Origin: Chromera velia
Taxonomy: Eukaryota; Sar; Chromeraceae
Direction of reading: 5' to 3'
Assembly (NCBI GenBank): GCA_018398765.1
Contig: JAHBMJ010003913.1
Coordinates: 7,501 to 71,500 of the forward strand
DNA length: 64,000 bases
Shown: piece after piece, positions 11,216-25,304 of the stretch
How positions within the stretch are numbered: position 1 is the first letter of the stretch
Layout: each line of letters opens with the position of its first letter
Program-made: the position numbers and the translations under genes
The notes under the pieces: model-generated
Seen by the model: the letters and a program-made list of their open reading frames with translations, nothing else
Databases searched by the model: none
Told to the model about the DNA's origin: nothing

Positions 11216-12205
11216 TCAGGCTTCACCAGAAAGACGCAATCGTGAGTGAGCTGCAATTGTCCTGACCTCTGCAGAGACGTAGATGTTGAACGGGATGTCA
11301 TTCTCCTGCAGGACTTGAACCATAGCACTCATGCCTGACTCCAGTGTCTTGGCGTCCTTTTCCCAACCACTCCCGTCAGTGCCCGGTTTTTCTTCCAGTG
11401 AGAGCACAAAGGTGTCTACTGGCCAAGAAGGGACGGTCTCAAACACGCAGCCCTTCAGAAGAGGGTAACCGCCCTGACACGGGGCATTCTCTATCGGATA
11501 CGCACGGAGATCAGCCTGGGTGTCGCTAGATGATTTGGTGTTGGCCATGAGCCGCTGTGGGTAAGTGTCAGGGAGATCGAGAATGTGCCAATGAAGAGAG
11601 TTCACGGAAGCGTGGGCGCCAATGCTGTTGAACATCAGACGCAGATTCCTCCCTTTCCCCCCTGTCTCTCGGGCGAGAGACAAATAAGTTCGCAGGACCA
11701 GAAGAGTAGTCTCTCGAGTGTACAGCTGTGGAAGCGGTTTATCAATATGGGGGCAGAGAACCGAGTGGAAATCTAGGACTGGGTTGACATTCATTAAAAT
11801 GGCCAGCAGAAGGGGGGACGCAGAAGTTGGGTTCCCTTCCTTGCCTTTCTGTCCTGGGGCATCTTTGCTGAAAGACGGAAGGTGGTCTCCGAGCAAAGAC
11901 GACTCGTCAACACCCGGAAATGGGTCAAAATCAAACCGCATTGGAGTGTCTTCCTCTGTTTCGTGGGAGGTCACCAAGGCCACCACCTCGTTCAGCTTCA
12001 CTTTTCTAAAGTGGAATTTGGACTCATCGTAAGGCTGGCTGGTGCTTTTGATCTGTACGCCCAGCTGTCGCTTGCTGAGCCTCTCCTGCAACAGGTGCAC
12101 GACAAATCTTCCGTCCTTCGAGGGACGCAGTGTCGGCTGGTTTGAAGAGTATCGCAAGACACCCTCTTGCTCCCTGGCTCTCCACTTCGCTTTTAAAGAA
12201 TCCAT
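11216..12205 (-). CDS. GDP-hexose phosphorylase, VTC2/GDPGP1 family
   Basis: Single-exon reading frame, 329 residues from the ATG at 12205. The start is chosen because MDSLKAKW aligns with the 'DSLL..W' beginning of the conserved region in plant GDP-L-galactose phosphorylases, continuing EGVLRY, QLGVQIKSTSQPYDESKFHF, MNVNPVLDFHSVL (about 138-150) and NSIGAHASVNSLHWHIL (about 193-209). LHWH is the HIT-type His motif; the middle His (205) is kept but the first His of the usual HLH is Ser here. The family converts GDP-galactose (the committed step to ascorbate in plants) or GDP-glucose plus phosphate to the sugar phosphate and GDP. The C-terminus is short: it ends soon after FNIYVSAEV, where relatives have another strand and the 'AGH' region, so a downstream exon or truncation is likely. 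An in-frame non-ATG extension lies upstream. Confidence 0.85.
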   Translation of the reverse strand: MDSLKAKWRAREQEGVLRYSSNQPTLRPSKDGRFVVHLLQERLSKRQLGVQIKSTSQPYDESKFHFRKVKLNEVVALVTSHETEEDTPMRFDFDPFPGVDESSLLGDHLPSFSKDAPGQKGKEGNPTSASPLLLAILMNVNPVLDFHSVLCPHIDKPLPQLYTRETTLLVLRTYLSLARETGGKGRNLRLMFNSIGAHASVNSLHWHILDLPDTYPQRLMANTKSSSDTQADLRAYPIENAPCQGGYPLLKGCVFETVPSWPVDTFVLSLEEKPGTDGSGWEKDAKTLESGMSAMVQVLQENDIPFNIYVSAEVRTIAAHSRLRLSGEA

Positions 12206-12439
12206 GTTACCAGAGAAGAAATTCGCAGGTATAGCAGTATCAGAGGAAGGGTGTGCGTTGCGTAAGCGGGTAGATGATGAGAAATGACAAAGCAAATCCC
12301 CCTCTGCTACAGCACAGCAGCGTCTCAAGGAAGAAAGACTAATTTGAGATCGCCAGACGGACTCAAAAAGACCTCACGTTCTTGCTGTGCGTAGATCAAG
12401 ACTTCTGCGAAAGGCAAAGCGACAATTGAGACAGTCTGG

Positions 12440-12770
12440 TGTGCGCGTACGAATTTAAGTATATAACATGGCTGCACGATGCTGCATGCATGCACAATCG
12501 CAGCTAGAATGTATGCGAACAATCAACACACGAGCGCTGAGCAACACTATACGCGTCAGCAACACATGCCAGCGCATGAACAACAGTGACCTACATAAGC
12601 AACACGCAACAAGCAGCACCATATGCATCAGCATGCAACACATGCATGAACAACACATGAGCAACAGATGAGCAACACGTGAGCAACTGTCAGCTGCATG
12701 AAACACCAACTTGTGAGCAACGCGTCGCTGAGCGCTTAATCAACACGTGAGCAACGTCTGAAAAAAGTCG
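12440..12770. repeat. degenerate GCAACAC repeat
   Basis: About fifteen irregularly spaced copies of (A/T)GAGCAACA(C/T/G) or GCAACAC, often followed by GTGAGC or ATGCAT, between about 12505 and 12755. It lies between the phosphorylase gene and the divergent gene at 13 kb, and contains overlapping TGCATGCA at 12483-12494. Confidence 0.6.
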
Positions 12771-13010
12771 ATTCTTGGCAGTTGCGTGTGCGTGTACTAA
12801 TCACGATATTATAGACAACGACGTGTCACAAAGGCATGAGAATATGTACACACTCGTAGTTTGATCGGATGAATTGGAACACTCAGGGTTGAATCAGTCA
12901 ACCATTCACTCAGACACGGCACCCTGAGAAGTGACTGACTTGGTCGCTTTAGTCGTCAAGCTGAGAGGTGACCAGAAGCGTAAACTCACAAAGTCCTGTC
13001 TCTTCCTCGT

Positions 13011-14282
13011 CTCAGAGGGCGTGGATTTTGTTGTCATACAACGTCTTCCGGAGCATGCAGTGCCTCCCTGGCTGGTCAACAGATAAAGAGCGGCGATTGG
13101 GGGTCCCGCGAAGACGTCTCGCCGAGGGATCCCCCTTCGATGACCCTCCAGAGCCCTCCCCTTCCTCTGCTTCCCTGTCTTCCTTTCAGAAGCTCTTGGA
13201 GGGGGACATGACTCTCAGTACGACCAAAGAAGGACTTTCAATAGTACCTCACACAGGTGGGTAGACAGATGCATGTACATACAGGTACACATGTGTATAT
13301 GCATATCTCTTAGATTATTGATGCAGTAGATTGGAGGCGTTTGTATTCTGCAGGTGATCAGAACTTATATAAAAAAGCAGAATGTGACATGCGATTTGCA
13401 GGTGAGTTCGACCACCAGAGGAGTGCCTTTGTCCCTGGCTCCATGCTTTGGTGGCTGGAAACGCTGGCGCCAACGACTTTCAAAAGGGTCCAAAGAAAAT
13501 CGGAGGTCAGTCCGACGAAAAGCGCTGCTACTCCATTGTATCAAAAGCATGCATGTAGGGTCCTCGTGCGACTCTTCCTGCAATTGACTCACAGAAAGCA
13601 CTGCGTCTCAAGACCCAGTCAGCTTCCTGGTGCATTCTTTCATTCTATCAACTAGTATTGTTTGTCTGTACCAAAGCATCCTCTTGTCCGTTCTAAAGAA
13701 TTTGGGATAGTCGATTGAATGTGATGTGGCTTTGTTTGCCTGCAGGAAGACAAGGAAAATCCTATAGAGTTGAATCACGGTAAGGGCTCAGCAGACGCAG
13801 ATCCGCATCACCGGGTTCAACTTGAAATGTCAGCTGCAGAATTTGACGAGCATTTGTTCAAAGAGAAAGAAAGAGAAAGAAGAAAAAGACTGAAGTGCTG
13901 CTGCGCTCGTCATCACCGGTCTTTCCTGACCGTCCTTTCTCGTAGAAACCGACCCGCAACCCGTCATGCAACTGTATCCAAGACAGCAAATGACATTCGA
14001 ACAATGGCAGTCAGAGGCGAGGACCACGACACACAGTCCATGAGTAGGTCCGAATCTCTGCCCTCTTCCGTCTCCCTGGAGTCTCCTTCACACGGCGAAC
14101 GGAGAAAGGACTTTGAAACCTCGTTGGTGCGACCAGAAATTCACACACAATCTCAACCAGACTCTCTTCCAAGAAAGCCCTTTCTTGACCCAATGGCTTG
14201 GTCTGAGGCAGGCTTCAAACGAGAGGAATCCGTTGATACAGTAGCCATCAGGGGGGTAGGGGATACGCTGTTTGATGAGTAA
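13011..14282 (+). CDS. hypothetical gene, about three exons
   Basis: Not recognised. Likely exons are: from about 13011 to 13238 or 13255 (Ser/Pro/Glu-rich; start uncertain, first internal ATG near 13054); 13355-13402, between TTCTGCAG and a GTGAGT donor; and 13746-14282, after TTTGCCTGCAG, ending in TAA. The last exon has a basic Arg/Lys stretch (KEKERERRKRLK), then Ser- and charge-rich low-complexity sequence. Phase is compatible if exon 1 ends at the GTACCT donor near 13238. There is no known domain, TM segment or signal peptide. The direction is divergent from the phosphorylase gene. Confidence 0.45.
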
Positions 14283-14516
14283 TTAAGCTACCTGTCTGTC
14301 GCTGCCTATAGCATCTTAGGACCGGCGTAGGGACCGGCCGAACAGTAAAATTTGAAAGGTGTAAGAGTAATCTAGAATCTTAATTCAATGTTACAACTAG
14401 TTTTATAAAGAAAAAAATGCACTATGCATATATACTCCACGGAGTCTATAATAAGACATCTTGGTTATATATATACACCTAAACATGATGAAAGAAAAAG
14501 AAGGGAGAAAGGGAGC

Positions 14517-14935
14517 ATGGTTGCAGTCTGGTTGAATTGTAAAGGATCACAAAGGGGACTGCAGCCTTGGTTGTTCTCAGAAGCGTTTGAGAAGGAGTTT
14601 GAGGAAACAGACATTATTTTTCTGAACGAGACATGCTCTTCTTTGAGAGAGTACCGGACAGTAACAGGAAAGAAGACTCGAGTCAACTACCCACTGATAA
14701 CGAAATCTGGGGAGCAGACAGTGAATACGGGCGGGGTTGTTGTGCTTCTTAGCCACAGGGCAAGGAGTACAGGTTGGGAAGAAGACAGACTGAGCAGGGC
14801 CACGGGGATGGTACAGAATCTAGATTTACAAAAACCCCTGCTGTGTAGAGTATATGATCCCACTGCATGTACTACGTACTGTGACGAAACTTTGATTATA
14901 GATCTAAAGGAGTGCATGCCATCAGTGGGTTAACT
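14517..14935 (+). pseudogene. LINE apurinic-type endonuclease, N-terminal part
   Basis: From ATG 14517, VAVWLNCKG is followed by DIIFLNETC (the metal-binding Glu of 'LNE') and GGVVVLLS, the exonuclease-endonuclease-phosphatase (EEP) signature order of LINE endonucleases. The frame ends where foreign sequence begins. Confidence 0.75.
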
Positions 14936-14949
14936 CAAGCTATGTTTCA

Positions 14950-15199
14950 ATAATGATTACCCAATACCAATAGTCACTCTATTCATTTCTAATCATTAGT
15001 CAGGTATTATGTAAATGGATAATCATTATGTGAATATAATGATTATTTCACTATAATGATTATGCATTCACTTAATGTCTACCTTGCTAGCTCTGGCGAC
15101 AGATAGACGTAGCGGGAAGGCCCTAGGGCGGAACATATCAATCAATCAATCAATGATCAGAAATGAATATAGTGACTATCCGTTTCAAATACTCATTAT
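14950..15199. mobile_element. inverted-repeat (MITE-like) insertion in the LINE
   Basis: Imperfect inverted repeats of about 48 bp at 14950-14997 and 15152-15199 share ATAATGA.TA and ATAGTCACT.TATTCATTTCT.ATCATT. The interior is rich in AATGATTAT. No clear target duplication was found, so the exact ends are unsure. Confidence 0.6.
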
Positions 15200-15476
15200 G
15201 CGTAACGTTTGCTTCATCACTATATGGCAGCTATTATGGCTACCATGTAGTGCGTTTCTCGGGCTGTTTGATGTTCAACCAACTAGTCAACGAGCTTGCG
15301 ATCGATCTACACAACCAGACAAGAAACGGAAGGGGACCTGAATGAAGGGACGTTGAGGAGGAGGACACCTGACATGCAAACAGGTGAAAGGAGCTTTTCT
15401 ATCATTAGAGAGAAGAGAGGAGAGAGAAGAGAGCAGAGAGCTTTTCCGTTTTTTCCCTTCGTTCTCCTCCCCCTTC

Positions 15477-15890
15477 GACACCTGACCTCTGTATGAATGA
15501 ACGGACAGAGGAGACGTCGTTGCATGAATGGGGGTACACCTGACCTCTGTGTGAATGAACGGACAGAGGAGACGTCGTTGCATGAATGGAAGGACACCTG
15601 ACCTCTGTGTGAATGAACGGACAGAGGAGACGTCGTTGCATGAATGGGAGGACACCTGACCTCTGTGTGAATAAACGGACAGAGGAGACGTCGTTGCATG
15701 AATGGGGGGACATCTGACCTCTGTGTGAATGAACGGACAGAGGAGACGTCGTTGCATGAATGGGGGGACACCTGACCTCTGTGTGAATGAACGGACAGAG
15801 GAGACGTCGTTGCATGAATGGGGGGACACCTGACCTCTGTGTGAATGAACGGACAGAGGAGACGTCGTTGCATGAATGGGAGGAACCAAG
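15477..15890. repeat. 59-bp minisatellite, seven copies
   Basis: Unit CACCTGACCTCTGTGTGAAT... ending GTCGTTGCATGAATGGG(G/A)GGA, repeated seven times with a few substitutions. The unit is not a multiple of three, so the long minus-strand frames over it rotate through all three frames and are not evidence of a protein. Confidence 0.95.
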
Positions 15891-15959
15891 AGTCAAGTGG
15901 TCTGATGAGGGATAGAATGAAGAAGACAAGGTAAAGCCGATGTAAGAAGGTAAGCCGAT

Positions 15960-16618
15960 GTAGAAGAGAAAAGAAGAAAAGGGGGCGGGAAGAGGGGTAA
16001 GGTATGTGTTGGAAGAGACTTCAATGCAAAGACTGGAAAGGAGGCTCCAAGGATTCTCTTTGGGGAAGATGTCGGGGTTGGAGAAGTAGGAGGGAGGGGA
16101 CAGAAAAGAGAGAGTTGTGAGCCTGTTAGGCAGTTCCAAGATCTGATAGTGAATGAAAAGGGGAGGAGACTGATTTCGTTCTGCAAGGAGATGGAGATCG
16201 TACCGCTTAATGGCCTACGTCAGTGCAAGGTTGGGAAAGGAGGAGAAGAGAAGTCCTTTAACTTCGATGGGTCGTTCATTTTTTCTGGTCTTGGGAAAGA
16301 TGCATTTGCAATAAATGATTATGTTTGTGTTTTGCCTGAACTTCTTCTGTTTATTCATGCTTTTTCTATGAAAGAAGTGAATTTGGTAAAGACTGACCAC
16401 GCTGCACTTTGGTTGCACCTGTGTTTGCCAGAAATAAAAGATAAGAAGAGGAGAAGGAGGACAAAGAAAGAGAGGGAGCTGCCAGAGCAAGACCAAATTC
16501 AAAAAAGATGGTGGGGACCCTTGCTAGAGAGAGCAGAAAAGAACTTCTTGTCAGTGCTGGAAAGAAGATTAGACAATGAAGGAGTAAAGAAAGAAATAAG
16601 CAAGATGATGGATGTTTA
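15960..16618 (+). pseudogene. LINE endonuclease, C-terminal part
   Basis: VCVGRDFNAKTGKEAP contains the EEP 'DFN' metal-binding motif, and VKTDHAALWLHL contains the terminal 'DH' motif equivalent to SDH in other LINE endonucleases. A lysine/arginine-rich tail follows. It completes the domain begun at 14517. Confidence 0.8.
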
Positions 16619-16714
16619 AAAAGGAGTTCGGGTAATGGAAGAAACAGTGTCACTAGATAGACCATACAGGAAGCTAAAAAAAGCAGTTACACTGTAGAAG
16701 AGGAATACAAGAAA

Positions 16715-17633
16715 GTGTACAAGAAAGAAAAGAAATGTAGAAGAGGGGCAAACCTTAGAGAGGACGACATACCAGAAATAATAATGAGGAGGAGAATCAA
16801 ACAAGTAAAAAAGATCGAATCACAGGCAGGAAAAAAAGTAAGAGAGGCCAAAAAGAAACTTGACGAAGAAAAGATAGAATTAGCAGAAAGAGAATTGAAA
16901 GAAGCAAAAGAGGCTTTGTACTCAGCAAGCAGGGAGAGAAAAAGAATAATGAAAAGAGAGGAGGCAAGTCTTAGACAGAGATTCAAAAGAATGGAAGGAA
17001 TCACAAGTCAGCTGGCAGAGAAAGGAGGAGAATGGAAGGTATGGAACCAGCTGAGCAAAACAAAAGAGGTAAGAAAGAAAGATGCGCTGACTGAAGAAGA
17101 GATAGCAAGAGGGTGGGAAAAACAGTGGAAGAAAGATGAAAATGAAGACGCAGAGGAAAAAATTATGAAAACCGTCTCACGCATCTTCGAAGCACTGACA
17201 GAAGCAAAAGAATAGAGGATAGACACAAAGAAGGTGCATGAAGGATTGAAAAAGAATAGAAACCCCAAGAAAGCGGCAGGGAAAGATGGCATGCCTCCGG
17301 GTGTGCATGGTGCAATGGCAAAGTCGGCAACAGTGGTTGAGTATTACCATGGATTGATAAATGTATGTGCTCGTTTCACATGGTGGCCGTCTAGATGGAA
17401 TGATCTCATGATCTCCGCACTTCCTAAACCAAGGAAGCCGCAGAACATTCAAAAAGGATGGATACCAATCCACTTAGACTCAGCCGATGCGAAATGGGGG
17501 GAGTTGTACGTGAAGGATGCGGTAGAGACCGAGGGAAGGGAGAAACGGAACCATGTGCAGCTCGCCTACAGTAAAAAGGTGGGAACCTTGAATACAATTT
17601 TTCTTTTGCTTCAATTAATCGCTCATCTCAAGA
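16715..17633 (+). pseudogene. LINE linker and reverse transcriptase N-terminal part
   Basis: A highly charged coiled-coil-like linker, an in-frame TAG at 17213, then NPKKAAGKDGMPPGVHG, the typical entry to LINE RT (usually 'NKAAGPDGIP'), and ALPKPRKPQNIQKGWIPIHL, corresponding to the 'IPKPGK...RPISL' block. Interrupted at 17633 by the TIR transposon. Confidence 0.8.
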
Positions 17634-18545
17634 ATTCAAGTATTTTTTAGATTCGAACTTAACTTTTTAATTCGAACTTTTCAGGTGTTTTTGAAACAAC
17701 ATTTCATGTTTTAAATTTATACTTATATATCTTTAAAATTTTATCAAACAGATTTTTAATTTTTTAAGTCTGTTTGAAACAAAATTTTATGTGTTTCAAA
17801 TTTATGTTTAAATATATGTTTAATATTTTATCAAACACATATCAAACACATTTTTACGTTTTAGTACGCAACTGAAATAAAGTGAAACACAAATCTTATC
17901 CTACGATATCCTATCCACATAAAATTATTATACTATAATATACTAGGCCTATTACAGAGAAAAAAAATAATTAAAGCCAATTCTCGCTTAATTTTTTTTT
18001 TTTAGGCAGTGAACACAGCAAACAACTGTTGTTTAGGTGTTGTTTGAGTGTTGCACAACTGTTATCAACTGTTGCTTTGGTGTTGCCCAAAAAATAAAAA
18101 TAATAAAAAAATAATTTGGGCAACTTTTCAGTCATTTCTTTTTTTGCTGTGATACGCCTAGATAATATACAGCAACATGAGTAATAAAACAATTTTATCT
18201 AATTTTAATAGCAATTTTATAACAAGATTTTAAACGTAGCATAGTAAGCCTATGTATAGTAACAAAATATTTTAATTTTTATATCAATTTATTTTTGAAT
18301 TTGTCTTGATCGATAAATGCATTTACATGTGCGTCAATCAAAACATTTCTGTTACATTTGCAGCTCTAGCTAGAGCTCTTTAATTCTAATGGCTATTGGT
18401 AGCACACATGCATGCTGTGGCACCCCTGTAACGTGTACGTGGTCTAGGCAGTATAAGGTCTGTCAGTCGGAAAGACCGTCGCTGTTTGTATTTCCAGCGT
18501 TTGTTTAAAAAGTCAAGTTCGAATCTAAAAAATACTCGAATAAGA
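17630..18545. mobile_element. 908-bp TIR transposon (MITE) with AAGA target duplication
   Basis: The element at 17634-18541 has 37-bp terminal inverted repeats (17634-17670 and 18505-18541, two mismatches) starting ATTC(A/G)AGTATTTTTTAG. It is flanked by the 4-bp direct repeat AAGA (17630-17633, 18542-18545). It is very AT-rich, codes for nothing long, and contains an internal 10-bp hairpin (GTTGCCCAAA...TTTGGGCAAC, about 18083-18125). It sits in the RT domain of the LINE; element plus one AAGA is 912 bp, a multiple of three. I cannot name the superfamily from the TIR alone. Confidence 0.88.
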
Positions 18546-19684
18546 TTCTTTTTGTTTCTTTTATTGATTTCATAAGTGTATTTGATGAAGCATCTCATAG
18601 TAGAATGCTTGAACAGTTGAGAAAGCACGGGATACGGGAAGAGACCATTAAGTGGGTATGTAAGTCGCTGCGAAATATCAGAGCAAGGGTGAAGGGGGGT
18701 GATTTCTGGTTTCGGGAAGAAAAAGGGTCAAAGCAGGGAGGTCCGGCAGGACCTTTTCTATTTAAGGGATATACAAATGATATGCCAGCAGATATTGGGA
18801 GGAGGGCAGGCCTCACCGAGAGGGGTTTCAAGCTCTAAAAAGGCCCCGAGGGTGTGCAAGAGAACTTCCTTGTCGGGCTTTTTGCTGACGACACGTACCT
18901 TCAATCGATAGAGGCAGAGGAGATGGAGAGGCTTCTGAAGGCACTGGAGGAGTATGCGAGGCCTTTGAAGCTCCTTCTGTCAGATAAGTCAAGAATAATG
19001 AAGTTTGGACAGAAAACAGGGGAGAGAAGAAAGCGATTCACATTGGGTAGGGCAGAGTTAGTTCAGGTAAGCGAATATCCGTACCTTGGCCTTCTTTTAA
19101 CAGAAGATTGCTCCACAGATACAATGATAAGAGAGAGAATGATTAAGGTAGAAAGACTCTTTTTTGCGTTAAAAAGTAAGATCAATGCAGGAGGAGAGAT
19201 CCCACCCGCAACTTGTTTTCAATCATGGTTCAGGCAGACAGTGTGTGCAGTTTGGTCATACGGCTGTAAAGTACATTCACACTCGCAGGAAGCGTTTGCA
19301 GAGTTTGACAGACTGCAAAGAAGATTTATTCAATGGGTGCTGCAACTGAGAGAGAAAGAAAACATATTCACCACTTTCCTTGAGGCAGGCCTTCTTCCTA
19401 TCGATCTGGTGGTTGCACAGAGAACCCTGATATGGACAAGAAAGGTAATCCAAAAAGGAAAAAACACACCGACAGGCCATGTACTCATTCAATCATTGCA
19501 GGAAGAAGTCGATTTAGAACTGAGAAGAAGGAAGCTTCACCCCTTTCACTTCTTCCCCCACTTAAAAAAATGTGTCAAAACACTTTTGACAGAGACAAGA
19601 AGCCATCCCTTCCAGATAGGAAGAGAACCTGAAGCTGCAGGCAGACAACCTTCCTTTGAGAGAAGAGACAGAATAGTAAGGTGA
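18546..19684 (+). pseudogene. LINE reverse transcriptase catalytic part
   Basis: Opens with SFIDFISVFDEASH (the 'FIDF.KAFD' block with the first catalytic Asp), KGSKQGGPAGPFLF (the 'G.RQG.PLSP.LF' block) and LVGLFADDTYL (the FADD active site), followed by thumb sequence and an SKTKIM-like KSRIMKFGQKTG. A TAA at 18836 interrupts it between blocks; the frame is unchanged on both sides. Confidence 0.88.
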
Positions 19685-19756
19685 ATAGAAGCACTGAAAA
19701 AGGAAAAAATTATAAAGAAGAAAAAGGAAGCATTTGCAGAGAGAGTTGAGAGGTCA

Positions 19757-20431
19757 GTGCAGAAAAGAGGAAGGGCTAAGAGGGAAAAGCTAAGAGAAGG
19801 CGTTATACATCCTATCCATGCGTTTCTATCCAATGGAAATCGCCTAAATCTGTGGCTTCACAACAGCAAGAATGGAGAAGATACAGACAGAAGCATTTCA
19901 TTAGATAGAGATAAGATAGGGAGAACTCCCGTCTGCTATACAAAGATAGCTCCCTGGCCTGTCCACAGAAGAAAGGTGGGAGAGAGAAACTTGGAGGTAA
20001 ACAGGGGGAAGTTCTCAACAGAAGGAGGCAGGGGGACCCTATTGACAGAAAGGAAATGCATGGTTTGCTCTGACCTGCTTAACATTCAAGTAGTCAAAGA
20101 TGAAATCCATGTGCTGACTGAATGCCTTCTGCATGATGGAGAGAGGGCAGACTGCTTGCAAGCTTTGATGACACATTGAAGTTCGGTGAAAGAGGGAGAG
20201 GAGAGAGCTGCAAATAGCAGCAGATGGAAAGTGGGTAGTGAAGGGAAGGTAGACAAGATCACTCTATTCTCTTTTCTTTTGAATGGGGCCAACAAGAATG
20301 TCGATACCTTTCTAAAAGACATCATGAATCAGATGAAAAGACAGGTAGTGAGAGAATGGAAAAGAAAAAAGGGAGACAATTTGAGTTCAGCTTTAGGAAG
20401 AAAGTTAGATAGGCTGTATCAGGAGACTTAG
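19757..20431 (+). pseudogene. LINE C-terminal CCHC-like domain and tail
   Basis: Same frame as RT after a TGA at 19682. It contains CMVCSDLL...DEIHVLTEC, a C-x2-C...H-x4-C arrangement found near the C-terminus of many LINE ORF2 proteins. A TGA at 20177 is followed by another 80 codons in the same frame, ending at 20429-20431. Confidence 0.7.
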
Positions 20432-20739
20432 AAAAGTGAGAAAGAAAGAGAGGGAAGAATTAAAGAGTATGAAAGGATGTGGAGTGATAGAAAGAAAGCA
20501 AAAGAGGAGGGAAAAAGGAGGAGGATGAGATGTTGGGAAGTTTTGGAACTCGTTTCGAGCTGTTCATTTGCAATTCTGGGATCGTTCCCTTTCAAACCCT
20601 GCTTTGGAATGGAGTGAGCCCTCTCGCATACATACACAGGTGATTGACTGTTCAATATGATCCATTCGCAGCACAGGCAAGACCTGTGCGGGCCGGCCAG
20701 GGAGGTCTGATGCGTCTAGGCGCTTTCCCTGGAAGCCGC

Positions 20740-20810
20740 ACGTTGGACATTCAGCATTGGGGCGGGAGGCTAATCCTCCGGACATTAATCCTAATCCTAA
20801 TCCTATGTAG
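20740..20810 (+). repeat. LINE 3' end: hairpin and (TAATCC)n tail
   Basis: GCATTGGGGCGGGAG, then GGAGGCTAATCCTCC (a hairpin) and about three TAATCC units. A related copy occurs reversed at about 48885-48960. Confidence 0.75.
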
Positions 20811-21583
20811 GAGAGCTAACTATATTATATAACGAGTCAAAGTTCTAGTAATTAAAGTTTATCTCCGTATCTCTCTATATATAGCTAGATATACAGAATA
20901 CGATTACACTGTGGTGTAATTAGAACATTAAACTAAGTTTAATATGATAAAGAACGCTTCCAGTTAAAGCTCAAAAACTAGTTACTATTGTTGTATGAAC
21001 ACGTTGAAGTTAATGATAAATCATGAATTTACCTATATGAGTCAAATTAAAAAATGTCAAGAACTTTTTAATTTTAATGTTAGATTTAAATGGCCATGCG
21101 CATATTACGGTTATTATTATTACATAGCATGCAATACAATTTGATTGCCCTGACTGACTCGTGTCTAACACTGGAAGTTCAGAAATGGACGGACGGCAAA
21201 TTCTCGAAGCCGTATACAGCACTACAGTATTGCACGTACTACTACTAACAGCAACAGTTGATTGATGCCCAATAATTGAGTTTTGCGTGATGGTTAACAT
21301 AGATACATATGCAAAAAGCTTGTTTTTTAGAAGTTTCTGCTCGAATCTGCATCTTTTGCTGCTTAGTTTGCTACGGGGCATTGGGGTAAAAACTGGATTG
21401 CTGCAGGTCCGCTTTCAGTGCCCTCATTTGAATTTTCGGATGAAGCAATAGGGATGAAACGAGGCATAAAGTCTTTTCAAAAGCTGAGCCGATCGTGATA
21501 GATTGAACGGCTTCCCCTGATCGAAGAGTTTGAAGTTCCTCATATGGCTCGGAGCAAAGTGAGCTAGCTGGACGTTCAGAGTG
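20811..21583. other. AT-rich spacer, no gene seen
   Basis: Between the LINE tail and the 3' end of the RabGGT-beta gene. Contains short A/T palindromes only. Confidence 0.5.
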
Positions 21584-24937
<3,354 letters not shown>

Positions 24938-25304
24938 TGATGGAGACGGCTCCACCCTGCATGCATCTAAACGATTCTCTTTCTGACTGATGTGCTGCAC
25001 TGCCCACTTAGCGACACTTCTCTGCGCTGATTGACCAAAATGCCTGTGCTCTGTATCCAGCAGTCAGGGGACTAGCTTCTGAGTGGAACTTCCAATAGTA
25101 ACGAATGAACGAGGTCCAAAAATATACTGAAGTCGGATGATTGGATGCCGTCATGATGCCGTCTCCAAAAGCGACGCATCATGCATGCAGGATGCCACTT
25201 CCACAGGCTCCAGTGGCATGCCGGGGCCCAGCAAAAAATCCTCTAGACCAAATTAACCCTCTGTTAATCCTCAGGGCCGTCTTGCAAAAAGACTGTCTGG
25301 AGTC
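24938..25304. promoter_or_regulatory. upstream region of RABGGTB
   Basis: Holds TGCATGCA at 25192-25199, about 255 bp before the start codon. No TATA box or coding sequence recognised. Confidence 0.35.

Larger units (their letters stand above)
14424..20810 (+). mobile_element. non-LTR (LINE) retrotransposon, decayed and interrupted
   Basis: Reads in order: endonuclease N-part (14517-14933), insertions (14934-about 15950), endonuclease C-part (about 15960-16618), coiled basic linker (16715-17215), RT N-part (17234-17633), TIR transposon (17634-18541), RT remainder (18546-19684) and C-terminal CCHC-like domain (19757-20179). The non-coding 3' end has a GGAGG...CCTCC hairpin followed by (TAATCC)n at about 20760-20808. 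From 16715 to 20431 the sequence stays in one frame once the TIR transposon is removed, broken only by single stops (17213 TAG, 18836 TAA, 19682 TGA, 20177 TGA). Confidence 0.88.

Noticed and set aside
15287-15889. Minus-strand proteins with HATTSPLSVHSHRGQ-type repeats
   Set aside because: The 59-bp unit rotates frame at each copy, and all three frames happen to lack stops; no codon-level constraint.
17634-18541. Reading the AT-rich segment as a spliceosomal intron of the LINE
   Set aside because: It has 37-bp inverted repeats and an AAGA direct repeat at its ends and does not begin with GT, so it is a transposon insertion.
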